Below are positions 1 through 9,648 of a stretch of 64,000 bases of DNA, piece after piece. The stretch covers positions 1 to 64,000 of the forward strand of contig CAIRCU010000035.1 of assembly GCA_903877165.1 (NCBI GenBank). The letters run 5' to 3'. How positions within the stretch are numbered: the stretch's first letter is position 1; each line of letters starts with the position of its first letter. The notes below the pieces were generated by a model. It was not told the origin of the DNA. It saw only the letters and a list, made by a program, of their open reading frames with translations, and did no database searches. Position numbers and translations under genes: made by a program. This DNA is from Methanobacteriota archaeon. Lineage in GTDB: Archaea; Thermoplasmatota; E2; DHVEG-1.

Positions 1-660
1 CGGGGCATCGAGGAAGACGGTGCGCAGCGGGATGCTGAGGAGCGGGTTGTCGGTGTACTGATCGTAGAAGCGGGCGAGCTGTAGGGTGTACGGGTTTTTT
101 TCGCGGATGATGTCCTGCCAGGCCTTGAGCGTGGAGCTGAGTGTTTTGAGCGGGTGGCGATGGATGAAGACGAACCGGGCGGAGGGGAACGCGCGCTTGA
201 GGTAGAGGAAGTTGGGGAAGTCGAACGGGTTTTTCGCAAGAAGCGGTTTCTGGTTGTGCGCAAGGACCTGGATCTTCTGGCCGAGCTGGTTGAACAGCGG
301 GAGGTTCCGTGATGACAGTGACATCAGCAGGGTCCGATGGCCGAGGAGGAAGCCGTACTCCTCGGGGAAGTCCGCGTCGATGGCGAGGCGGTCGATGCCG
401 CGGTCTTTAAGGCCGCTGGCGCGGAAGAGGGCGGTGAGGTCCGCTTTCGCCTGGTCTTCCGTATGGGTGAATGCATTGCGGAGGAGTTCGTGGTAGCGGA
501 TGAGGTGGTACGCGGTGATGGGATTGAAGCAGCCTGTCGTAGTGAGGGTCTTGTAGAGGATGCTTGTGCCGGAGCGGTGCAGACCGAGGATGAAGACCGG
601 GTCGAAGGTGACACCCTCGAGGCCTTTGAGGTACGATTGGTCTACGTAGTGATCATGCAT
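1..660 (-). CDS. Sulfotransferase-family protein (partial, C-terminus off the window)
   Basis: Open minus-strand frame from ATG at 660 to the window edge; N-terminus MHDHYVDQSYLKGLEGVTFDPVFILGLHRSGTSILYKTL has the PAPS-binding P-loop (GLHRSGTS), followed later by RFVFIHRHPLKTLSS. Not in the ORF track because it runs off the edge. Confidence 0.85.
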   Translation of the reverse strand, partial: MHDHYVDQSYLKGLEGVTFDPVFILGLHRSGTSILYKTLTTTGCFNPITAYHLIRYHELLRNAFTHTEDQAKADLTALFRASGLKDRGIDRLAIDADFPEEYGFLLGHRTLLMSLSSRNLPLFNQLGQKIQVLAHNQKPLLAKNPFDFPNFLYLKRAFPSARFVFIHRHPLKTLSSTLKAWQDIIREKNPYTLQLARFYDQYTDNPLLSIPLRTVFLDAP

Positions 661-874
661 GGTCGCATCCCGATGCGTTATGCCTGGTGATAGGCAAGGA
701 AGACGTCTCGTGTATTTTAACACTGACGCTGACTTCAGACCGCCCTCCTGGAGTGATCTACATGTGCCCTTCGCACGTGGCCAGGTTGGATCTGACCGCG
801 GTGAAGGATGGTGAGCGTCCCATCTTTTCCTAGCTGAGGACCCGCCTTTTTTTCTGACTTGTTTGGTCTACGGG

Positions 875-1408
875 TCAGCCTTCGAAGATGATTTTGCCGA
901 TGCGTTTTCTGGTGTCTTCGAGGATATCCTCGATTTGTTTGAGTTTGTCGTCGTCGATGTCTTTGAGGTTGCTGAAGATGAGGTAGGCGAGTTGGTTGAA
1001 GCGTCGTCTGACGTTGGGGATGGACCGCCAACGTGGGTCGTCTTGGCGTGATTTGATGCGGTCGATGGTTTCTTGGTTATCGGTGAGGTACTGGGTGCCT
1101 TGGGTAGTGAGGCTGTAGACTTTTTTGTGGTCTTGCTCTGTGATCGTGACGAGGCCTTGGTCTTCGAGCATCTGCAGGGTGGGGTAGATGATGCCTTGGC
1201 TGATGGGGTGTTCGTATTTGTCTTCGATGGCTTTCATGATGGCGTAGCCATGCATGGGCTTGTCTTTGAGCATGAGGAGGATGATGAACTTGAGGCTGCC
1301 GCGTTCGCGGCGCATGGGTCCGAACATCGGGTGGAAGCTCATGTCTCTCCAGTGGTGTCGGTCTGTGGGGTAGTCGTCTTCTCTGTTGGTGTGGTCTGGG
1401 TCGTTCAT
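875..1408 (-). CDS. PadR-family transcriptional regulator
   Basis: RGSLKFIILLMLKDKPMHGYAIMKAIED...ISQGIIYPTLQMLEDQGLVT is a typical PadR wHTH; start refined to ATG at 1408 (MNDPDHTN...). Confidence 0.88.
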   Translation of the reverse strand: MNDPDHTNREDDYPTDRHHWRDMSFHPMFGPMRRERGSLKFIILLMLKDKPMHGYAIMKAIEDKYEHPISQGIIYPTLQMLEDQGLVTITEQDHKKVYSLTTQGTQYLTDNQETIDRIKSRQDDPRWRSIPNVRRRFNQLAYLIFSNLKDIDDDKLKQIEDILEDTRKRIGKIIFEG

Positions 1409-1426
1409 GGTGATACCTCTTATAAC

Positions 1427-1442
1427 TATGTCTATAGACATA
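1427..1442. promoter_or_regulatory. 16-bp perfect palindrome TATGTCTATAGACATA, candidate PadR operator
   Basis: Perfect inverted repeat about 20 bp upstream of the PadR start; contains ATGT-N6-ACAT, resembling known PadR half-sites. Confidence 0.55.
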
Positions 1443-1567
1443 TTATTTAACATGTATTTAATCTTTTCGAACGACAGAACCACAGAGCACCACCCAGCCT
1501 CCATGACCACGCTCACCTCGCAACCTTCTTAATATTCCATGTTCATGACATCCACGAAGTGCCGCAT

Positions 1568-1966
1568 ATGAAAACAATGACATTACATCAGACCATCCAT
1601 TTCAAGGCAACCGCGCATGCGCTCTACGAGGCGCTGATGGACTCGAAGAAGCACGCCGCGTTCACCGAGGCCCAGACCACCATCAGCCGAAAGGCCGGAG
1701 GAGCCTTCCAGGCCTACGACGGGTACGCCACGGGCAAGAACCTCGAACTCATCCCGGACAAGAAGATCGTGCAGAGCTGGCGAGCCTCGGACTGGCCGGA
1801 AGGCCACTACTCCATGGTGACGTTCGAATTCAAGGAGAAGAACGGGGAGACCGTCCTTGAGTTCACCCAGACCGACATCCCGGCGGAGGCATACGCAGAG
1901 ATAGAACAAGGCTGGCAAGAATGGTACTGGGACCGACTCGAAGCGTACCTTGAACAACACAGCTAA
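1568..1966 (+). CDS. SRPBCC/AHSA1-like (START-fold) protein
   Basis: MKTMTLHQTIHFKATAHALYEALMDSKKHAAFTEAQTTISRKAGGAFQAYDGY...VQSWRASDWPEGHYSMVTFEF is typical of AHSA1 proteins. Confidence 0.85.
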   Translation: MKTMTLHQTIHFKATAHALYEALMDSKKHAAFTEAQTTISRKAGGAFQAYDGYATGKNLELIPDKKIVQSWRASDWPEGHYSMVTFEFKEKNGETVLEFTQTDIPAEAYAEIEQGWQEWYWDRLEAYLEQHS

Positions 1967-2028
1967 AGACCAGGATTCTAAAAAAAATTTGTGTCTATGA
2001 GCCGGGAGTTGACCTCACACTGATCCCT

Positions 2029-2984
2029 ATGACTGCCATACACGCATTACGTACCCGTCTGACTGCACTCCTCCAGATGATGCGCGCCCAGTTCCTCATC
2101 GGCATCATCTTCCCTCTTACCGTCGGCATGCTCATCACGGTCTACCACACGGGGACCTTCCGTCCGCTTGGCTTCCTCCTCGTAGCAGGCATCGGGCTTG
2201 GGGCCCACATCGCCACGAACGTGTACAACGACATCTACGACACCTGCCAGCACGCCGACTCCACGACGACGCGGCCCGAGGTTCGCTGAGCGGCGGATCC
2301 GGCCTCCTCCTCGCCAACCCGGACCTCATGCCGAAGATGCTGTGGCTCGCCCGCAGCGGGCTCCTCCTCTCTCTGTTTTTTTTCGCGGCCACCCTGACCC
2401 AAGTCGGCCCTGACCTGTGGCCCCCCCTCATCCTGATCTACGCCTCTAGCGCATTGCTCAGTAAATATTATACTGCCGCTCCTGTGAAGCTTGGGTACCG
2501 CGGTCTAGGCGAGCTTTTCGTTTGGCTGAGCTTCGGCCCCCTCGCGGTCAGTCTCGGTGTGCTCAGCCAAAATGCCCCCCTTGATTCCTGGATACTCCCG
2601 TTCCTCCCGCTGACGGGCCTGACGACGTTGACCATCCTGTGGTTCGGACAGCTCATGGACTATCCCGCGGATCAGGCTGCCGGGAAACGAGGGCTCGTCA
2701 TCCGCATGGGCTCACGCAACGCACGCTTCGGATACCTCACGCTTCACCTCCTCATCCTCGCCAACTTCCTCGCTGTCTCCTGGCTACTGCCCAGCATCTG
2801 GTGGGCCGTCCCCGCCGTCCTCATCGTCTACGTCGTCCTCTTCCCACGACTCTGGATCACGTTATCACGCCACCATTCCCATCCGCAGTACCTGCGAGCC
2901 GTCTCCCAGTACAACGGCGCATTGTACCTCGCCTGCTCTCTGCTCTACCTCCTTGAGCTAGGAAGCGCGCTCCTCCTTCATTAA
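2029..2984 (+). pseudogene. UbiA/MenA-family prenyltransferase split by a single-base frameshift near 2275-2280
   Basis: ORF 2029-2289 has NVYNDIYD; the frame ending at 2984 reads RGSLSGGSGLLLANPDLMPKM...MDYPADQAAGKRGLVIRMG. One extra base in the C-run at 2275-2277 restores TTTRPRGSLSGGSGLLL. Confidence 0.8.
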
Positions 2985-3015
2985 AAACACAGCAATTCGT
3001 CAAAGGTAGGAATAG

Positions 3016-4056
3016 TTAATACCGGAGACGTGCCAATGCCACAGCCTCGACCACCTGCTTCATGATTCCAGGGATGAACCCGACCAGAACAAAAGGCGGG
3101 AACGTCACGATGCCATCCCAGCTACCTAGACTTATGTCCACCGGTTCCGGCCTCGGCCGGTACGAAACCAACGTCCTCCGCCGCGCCATCCGCAGGATGT
3201 TCGCGGTGATGACGGCTGCGTGGCTGTTCGCATGCGCCGCGTTCTTCTCCTCCTCGACACCCGTGAGATCGCCTCCGACGAAGACATTCGGATATCCCTG
3301 CAGCTGAAGGTACTGATTGACGACCAAGTACCGATGCGCGGTGAAAACGGAAGGAGAGAAACCTTCCATGAACGCGGGATCAGCCTTGATGCCCGCACAC
3401 CAGAACCCGACATCAGCGATGATCACCCGTTTCGCATCAGTCGTATACGTCTGACCGCTGTGGTCAACGACCTTCTCCCCGCAAATGACCGTGACCCCAC
3501 GGCGCTCCAGGAATTTCCTAGCGTACTCGGATATCAAGGGAGAATTGCGCTCCAGCAGCCGAGGCATCGCATGCACGACCGTGACTTTCGTGTCCGGCAT
3601 CCTCGTCGCGAACTCCCCGGCAAGCTCCGTGCCTATCAGTCCTCCGCCGATGATCACCACGTTCTTCGCCTTCAGGACCCTGGGGCTGAAGGCGGCAAGC
3701 TCCGCACCAGACCGGATGGTTACCATCCCCTCTGTATTCTTCAAAAAAATAGGGTACTGGATGCCTGGAGACAGAACCAGGGCGTCGAACGAAAACGACT
3801 CGTCCGCCGTCCGCACGCAATCCGGGGTGACGGAGACGACAGGGGCGGTAACCACCCGCGACCCCTCTAAGAACTTGTGAAACGGCACCGTCAACTTCTC
3901 CAGATGCGACGGCTGGAAGAGCACTTTGGCAAGGCTTGGGTAGTACTCGAAATACGGTTTGCTATCAATCACCGTCAAATCGATATCACGATAGGAATGC
4001 AACCGCTTCGCCACCAGAGATCCGCAGAACCCACCACCGACGACAACAACCCTCAT
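3016..4056 (-). CDS. NAD(P)/FAD-dependent oxidoreductase, type II NADH dehydrogenase-like
   Basis: N-terminal FAD motif VVVVGGGFCGSLVAKRL, second dinucleotide motif VVIIGGGLIGTELAGEFA, C-terminal NVFVGGDLTG. Confidence 0.85.
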   Translation of the reverse strand: MRVVVVGGGFCGSLVAKRLHSYRDIDLTVIDSKPYFEYYPSLAKVLFQPSHLEKLTVPFHKFLEGSRVVTAPVVSVTPDCVRTADESFSFDALVLSPGIQYPIFLKNTEGMVTIRSGAELAAFSPRVLKAKNVVIIGGGLIGTELAGEFATRMPDTKVTVVHAMPRLLERNSPLISEYARKFLERRGVTVICGEKVVDHSGQTYTTDAKRVIIADVGFWCAGIKADPAFMEGFSPSVFTAHRYLVVNQYLQLQGYPNVFVGGDLTGVEEEKNAAHANSHAAVITANILRMARRRTLVSYRPRPEPVDISLGSWDGIVTFPPFVLVGFIPGIMKQVVEAVALARLRY

Positions 4057-4146
4057 CTCAGGAGAGGAAAGGCGTAGGCATTCAAAAACCTATGGCAAAC
4101 ACAACAAAAATTTATAAATATGGATAAAAACCTTAGTACTACACAG

Positions 4147-5403
4147 ATGCACATCAGCCCACGGATGAGACTCCTCCTTGCGATAATCATCATCGTCGTA
4201 TTCATCGCGGAGGTCGTCACAGGTTATCTCCTCTTGTCCGTCGTACAGGACATCCAGATGCCGCAGGCGACGATCCGGATGAACATCGAGAACCTGACGG
4301 CAAGCGACGTCTCCCTCAACATTTCTTTTGAGATCACGAATCCCAACTCCTTTGACATCGACCTCTCCACCATCCAAGTCTCCAGCACAAACCAACATGG
4401 GACGACGCTACTGACCCTCAACCTCAGCGCAGCCTCCATCCCAGCCCACACACAGAGAACCATCGAGGAACACAAGACCATCGGCCTCCAAGCCCCCCTC
4501 ACTGACACCATTACCACCATGCTTTCAGGTACGGTGACCGCCAGGTTCTTCGGTATCATCACAAAACAGCTGCCGGTGACCATACATATTATCACCTCGG
4601 GCGTGGACATCATCAACACCATCACCATCCCTGCTATTCAGATGGATGTTCACCTTCGTGAGCTGACGAAAACAGGCGTCACGATCTCAGGGTCGATTGG
4701 AATCAAGAACAGCAACTTCATCGATATCACCGTGGAAAACATCACCGCCTCTGTGCAGAACGCCTCAGGCCAGCAGATAGGCTCAATCGATAGTATCAGC
4801 GGCGGGGTCGTCGCAGGACGCCATACCCTCACACTCGCCTTCACAGGCACCGTGGGCTATGAGGTCTTCGACATCCAAGAGACCCACATCCTGCTCCAGG
4901 CGACCGTGGGCGGGACGATCGCAGGGTTTTCCAAGACGCTGCCACTTTCCGCTGAGCTGTCACTCCCTGTGCCATCGCTGCAGGACTTGCTGAACTCGAC
5001 GACCCCCGTCGAGATCTCCCTGTTCGGAGCGTTCAAGCTGCGGCCGAGCGGCGTCCTCGTCAACATCACGTTTGAGATCACGAACCCTTACGTCATCGAC
5101 CTGTACACCAACGACCTGGTCGTCAAAGTATGGCGTGTCGACCAGAATATTTCGCATGTTCTGGGCTCGGTCCCGTTGAAGCCTTGCATATCTTCCACGA
5201 ATGAGTCAAGCTGCAGTTACGGCGAAATCATCATCCCGTACAGAAAATTATTTTTCTCGGGGGTGCACCGTCTCCTACCCACCTATTTCGAACTAGATCT
5301 CCTCGGTAATTTTTCCCTTGCCGGCATTAACCAGAAGTTGCCGTTGTCGTTCAACGCTTTCCTCAGCCCTCACCTTCTACGAAAAACAACCACAACACCA
5401 TAG
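4147..5403 (+). CDS. Membrane-anchored protein with about three LEA14/WHy-type domains
   Basis: N-terminal TM (LLLAIIIIVVFIAEVVTGYLLL), then repeats: NISFEITNPNSFDIDLSTIQV, ISGSIGIKNSNFIDITVENI, VNITFEITNPYVIDLYTNDLVV. Start moved from 4120 to 4147 because TTTATAAATA at 4111-4120 looks like the TATA box. Confidence 0.75.
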   Translation: MHISPRMRLLLAIIIIVVFIAEVVTGYLLLSVVQDIQMPQATIRMNIENLTASDVSLNISFEITNPNSFDIDLSTIQVSSTNQHGTTLLTLNLSAASIPAHTQRTIEEHKTIGLQAPLTDTITTMLSGTVTARFFGIITKQLPVTIHIITSGVDIINTITIPAIQMDVHLRELTKTGVTISGSIGIKNSNFIDITVENITASVQNASGQQIGSIDSISGGVVAGRHTLTLAFTGTVGYEVFDIQETHILLQATVGGTIAGFSKTLPLSAELSLPVPSLQDLLNSTTPVEISLFGAFKLRPSGVLVNITFEITNPYVIDLYTNDLVVKVWRVDQNISHVLGSVPLKPCISSTNESSCSYGEIIIPYRKLFFSGVHRLLPTYFELDLLGNFSLAGINQKLPLSFNAFLSPHLLRKTTTTP

Positions 5404-5755
5404 GAACGATCTCACGAAAACATTTAACGTCCTAACCTATGTCTTGACATCCACGATAAATCGAGTACACCAAGCATGTTAGAAAATGGATTACCGTATT
5501 GCACGTGCCCAAAAACCACCTGTGAACGGCATGGACACTGCCAGCCATGCATCGCCTATCACGCAAGAAAAGGCAAACAACCACGCTGCAAGCGATGATT
5601 CCTTTTTCGGTAAGGGAGTGAATAATCAGACATCGCCAAGGATGCAAATCAAGGGGCAGACTGGAGTCGAGCGGATAAAAACTGAGGAAAAACGCTCCTA
5701 AATGGGCTTTTGAACGAATAATTATATAAATAAAAAATAATATTTGTTAATCGGC

Positions 5756-8700
5756 ATGGCGCCAGTACTTCAGCGAGGATTCCTTTGGATGGCTATCACA
5801 TTGCTTCTTGTTTCGTCGAGTGGAAGCCTCGTGCAATCCACCCACGTCCATCCAACGGCTATCGAGAGCATGCCGTACAAGCAAGCACTCACTATCCCTA
5901 TCGACACCAGCCAAGACAACACAGCGTACCAGCCGATCGACATCCGCATCACCTTCACCAGCCCCTGCTGGGCAATCAATGAAACGCTGCATTCCATCCG
6001 TGTCGGCGTAGACGACGGAACGGGACTCCAGGAAATCGAATCGCAAATCTACGACCTTCAACACTCCGATGAGACGCACATCACCGCCTGCAGCCTCGTT
6101 TTCTTAATACCTCAGGGAGCAAACGGCAAAGAAAAATACTACGTCGTCTACGACTCCAAAGAAACAAGCGCAGCGAACTACCCACAGCGTGTGGCGCTTG
6201 AGGACACGCATTACTTCTATGAGCCGATCCCCGGCCAGACTATAGACTTCGATTATTACGGGATCAAGCAGGACGGGTACGTCGTCTATGCCGTGGTGCA
6301 GAAAGGCCAGCTCCTCGGCAACCCGATCGCGCTTGCCGCCATCAAATTCAAACCAAACTCTACCTCGGTCGAAACCTATAACCTGGACCAGGTGGGCAAC
6401 TTCGACTTCCGTTACGGGGTCAACGGGGACATCGAGTATGTCGGCACAGCATGGGCCACGGACATCACGAAGACCGTGCTCGTGGACGGAAACCTCATGG
6501 TCCGCGTACGGCTGGCATGCACCGCCCCCCGCGGTGACGTGAAATCGGATAACATCTACACGTACTATTACAGCCCGACGGATGCGAAACGCATCATGGT
6601 CGACGCCCGCCACGATATCCTCAAACCAATCACCATCGAGGACCCCACGGTCATAGACGGGAACTACGCGGCGATTGTGTCCATCAAAGCACGGAGTGCA
6701 TCAATCGAGAAAATGAACGTCGGAGATATCCTGCCTTCAGTGTATGTCTACACAAACGACAACACCATCCAGGAGTTCTCCGTTCCGACGAACCCGCAGA
6801 GCACCACACGAGAGCTTGTGCTCTCCCCGCAGGATGACATAAACCTCGGAGCGAAAGCATGGGTCTACATCAGCGACTCCGCATCCGGGAAAGTCCACGG
6901 GATGATTTTCAGTTCCACGACAGGTATCACGAACGGATCTGAGGACGGCGTCCAGGTGAAGCTGTACGCGAAGCAGAATATCAAACTCCCAGGCCTCGAA
7001 GCAGACACCGGGAACCTAATCCTCACCAGGAAAACCTACGACAACGGTAACCACCTCACGACCATCGAACAGGGGAAAACCTACCAGTACAAGACCGAGT
7101 TCCTGACCGTTGAGAAAGCGGAGGACCAAAGAATCGACGAGGAATCCACCATCTATCAACGCCTCATCAAAGACGTCCCGGTTCATAGGGGGAACGCGAC
7201 CCAAGGACAGGCGAACACACAGCGGTACAACCTGACCGCGTTCGTGCATCTCGCGCGATCGGTCCCCCTCGGGTCCTTGCTGTCCGCGGCCCTCGGGAAG
7301 AACATGTCGTACATCTACGCGGAGCTGTACCAGGCGGAGAGCTTCCGTTCGTCAGGCACGGTGGGGCGGCTGTCCCTTGGCTCGATCTCCCTGAACATGA
7401 CCGGTAAGACCCTGCGGGAGAAAATCCATATGGCCCTTGGGATCTTCGACTGGAAGAACGCATCAGTATTCAAAAAAATCCGATTCCCCACTCTCGACCC
7501 GGGGACGTACGTGGTGAAAATCTTCCGGGAGAACCCGCGGTTCGCCAAGGAACGGCAGTTCATCGGCGTCGCCGTGGTGAACCTTACGACAAACACCGCG
7601 ATACACATCCTGTGCAGGCTACAGGGCTCGGTCGCTGTCACCCTCAGGGACCAGGAGAATAACGGGGTGCAGAACGCCAGATGCATCCTGCAGCTGGCGA
7701 ACACGACCATAACTGAAGTCATGACGGATGCAGACGGCACGGCACGTCTCGCTGCACCGTGCTATCCCCTGAAGCCGTACCACCTCGCAGTACAGTACCA
7801 AGGGTTCCAGGTCGGGGAAGAACAGGTGAGGTTGAATGCCCTACGGCGGTTCATCGCTGTGAAGGCATCGTTTTCCCTTGAGCGGTACAGCCTCCTGCTC
7901 ACCGTCACGGACGCATGGGGGCTGCCCCCTGCGGTCGACCTCAACCCTACACTTGAGAGTTCCGACATGGTCGCGGCGACCCTGGTTCGTGGTGAAGCAA
8001 ACCCTGCGGGGGCATACCGTTTCAGTGACCTGCCTCCAGCATCCTATCGCCTGAGCCTGGGGTACAAGTCGTTCAAACTCCAGGACAATCTCACGGTTGG
8101 GAAAGACACATCGCTTGATGTCACGTTTCCAGGGGAATTCCCCCTCAACGTCTCGGTTTTCGACTCCTTCGCAGACCGGCTTACTGGAGGCGAGGTTTCG
8201 TTCCAGCGGAATGGGAAGACCGAGTCGGCCTCGATTCGGGAGGATGGGACGGCAACATTGAGCTTGCCTGCGGGGGACTATGAGATTCGTGTCCGTGCGA
8301 ACGATGAGACGGTCGCGCGGCAGCAGGTGCAGGTTAGGGGAGAAAAAAACATAGACATCGTGACCGAACAGGGTTCCTTCTTCCATACGGTCCTCGGAAT
8401 CCTTGGTGTCGCCCTGGTTATCGGTACGCTTGTGATCATGCTGTGGAAACGCAGGTTGACCTCCGGCCTCAAGGTGATTGCGGTCGGTGTCCTCATCGTC
8501 GCCCTCGTATCACCCTGGTGGGTGTTGCATGGTGAGACGAGCATGGTGTCGACGACCACGAACACCCTCGTGGTCCCCCCGCAGATCGTCACCCTGACGA
8601 CGTCATCGAATGCGACCGGGGGAGAGATCAGCGCGGTCCCCAAGGAAGTCACGATGGTGCTGGGCTTGTTGTCCCTGCTGGTCGCTGTCGCCTGCATTCT

Positions 8701-9052
8701 CCTCCTGGTGAGTGTTGTGACGAGCCTGAGGCTGAGGAAGACGACGATGCTGGTGTCCATTCTGAGTATCGTGGTGCTTCTTCTCATCCTTATCGTGTTC
8801 TATTACGCGTTCTCACAAGTGACGCAGGTGGGCGTCGGCAGTTTCATGGGGAGCGGGACGCTCGATGTGTCGCTGCCAGGCGGGACTGAGCAGCTGAAGG
8901 TTCCGTGCACCTGGGGTCCAGGTTTGGGTTTGTACCTAGTGATACTGTCGCTTGTCCTTGCCATCTTTGCGTTTTTTGGAAAACGAATCGAAGGCAGAGT
9001 ATCAAAGATGAAAAAAGAGGGAAGGAGCGAAGCGACTGAGGAACGGGCTTAG
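5756..9052 (+). CDS. Large secreted/membrane protein with carboxypeptidase-regulatory-like beta domains and C-terminal TM helices
   Basis: Signal-like N-terminus; repeats such as VAVTLRDQENNGVQNARCILQLANT and FPLNVSVFDSFADRLTGGEVSFQRNG; several hydrophobic helices in the last ~250 aa. TATA-like TTATATAAATA about 30 nt upstream of ATG 5756. Confidence 0.7.
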   Translation: MAPVLQRGFLWMAITLLLVSSSGSLVQSTHVHPTAIESMPYKQALTIPIDTSQDNTAYQPIDIRITFTSPCWAINETLHSIRVGVDDGTGLQEIESQIYDLQHSDETHITACSLVFLIPQGANGKEKYYVVYDSKETSAANYPQRVALEDTHYFYEPIPGQTIDFDYYGIKQDGYVVYAVVQKGQLLGNPIALAAIKFKPNSTSVETYNLDQVGNFDFRYGVNGDIEYVGTAWATDITKTVLVDGNLMVRVRLACTAPRGDVKSDNIYTYYYSPTDAKRIMVDARHDILKPITIEDPTVIDGNYAAIVSIKARSASIEKMNVGDILPSVYVYTNDNTIQEFSVPTNPQSTTRELVLSPQDDINLGAKAWVYISDSASGKVHGMIFSSTTGITNGSEDGVQVKLYAKQNIKLPGLEADTGNLILTRKTYDNGNHLTTIEQGKTYQYKTEFLTVEKAEDQRIDEESTIYQRLIKDVPVHRGNATQGQANTQRYNLTAFVHLARSVPLGSLLSAALGKNMSYIYAELYQAESFRSSGTVGRLSLGSISLNMTGKTLREKIHMALGIFDWKNASVFKKIRFPTLDPGTYVVKIFRENPRFAKERQFIGVAVVNLTTNTAIHILCRLQGSVAVTLRDQENNGVQNARCILQLANTTITEVMTDADGTARLAAPCYPLKPYHLAVQYQGFQVGEEQVRLNALRRFIAVKASFSLERYSLLLTVTDAWGLPPAVDLNPTLESSDMVAATLVRGEANPAGAYRFSDLPPASYRLSLGYKSFKLQDNLTVGKDTSLDVTFPGEFPLNVSVFDSFADRLTGGEVSFQRNGKTESASIREDGTATLSLPAGDYEIRVRANDETVARQQVQVRGEKNIDIVTEQGSFFHTVLGILGVALVIGTLVIMLWKRRLTSGLKVIAVGVLIVALVSPWWVLHGETSMVSTTTNTLVVPPQIVTLTTSSNATGGEISAVPKEVTMVLGLLSLLVAVACILLLVSVVTSLRLRKTTMLVSILSIVVLLLILIVFYYAFSQVTQVGVGSFMGSGTLDVSLPGGTEQLKVPCTWGPGLGLYLVILSLVLAIFAFFGKRIEGRVSKMKKEGRSEATEERA

Positions 9053-9477
9053 GACGTGAAGTAGAAGAAGATTCCGATGATGTACCCGGTGCGTTCCAGG
9101 AGGATCTTACCTGCTGCTAGGTCAGCTGTGAAGGGAGCGAAGAATCGGGCTTTGTAGATGCCGATGGTGCTTTGTTGATGACCTTGGACGGTATACCCGA
9201 TGCCATCCGTGGATTTTAGAAGTCCGCCGACTTGCAACTCAGCGCCAACATCAACCGAATCAGACCCGTTATTGACGACCGTGTAAAAAATTCGGCCGAT
9301 ACCTCCCCGGATGCTCAGGCTGACGGTCTCATTCGCTGAGGCCGGTTCGTTTCTCGCAGAAGGTGTGTTTGCGGAAACGTCCGTACCGTTGTTCCATGAG
9401 AATGCAAGGGAACAACACCATGGTGCTATGACAACCATCGGGAAAATCCCAGCACCGCACAAAGTTCTTCCTTTCAT
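9049..9477 (-). CDS. Small secreted hypothetical protein
   Basis: Signal-peptide-like N-terminus MKGRTLCGAGIFPMVVIAPWCCSLAFS; TATA-like AT-rich promoter upstream. Confidence 0.55.
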   Translation of the reverse strand: MKGRTLCGAGIFPMVVIAPWCCSLAFSWNNGTDVSANTPSARNEPASANETVSLSIRGGIGRIFYTVVNNGSDSVDVGAELQVGGLLKSTDGIGYTVQGHQQSTIGIYKARFFAPFTADLAAGKILLERTGYIIGIFFYFTS

Positions 9478-9648
9478 CATAACTGCCCCCATGGTTGTTA
9501 TAAAAAGAACGTATATAAATATTTTTTGAATGATAATTTAATCGTTATGACTAACGATATATAAACAAGCGCTCTTTTCAAAGTCAATATCCTCTCTGAC
9601 AAACATTAATAAAACCTCCTTCAATGGGGTGAGAGAAGTGAAGCACGT

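Noticed and set aside
5486-5701. 71-aa ORF in the intergenic region before the 1102-aa gene
   Set aside because: No motif and no convincing promoter or conservation evidence; too weak to call.
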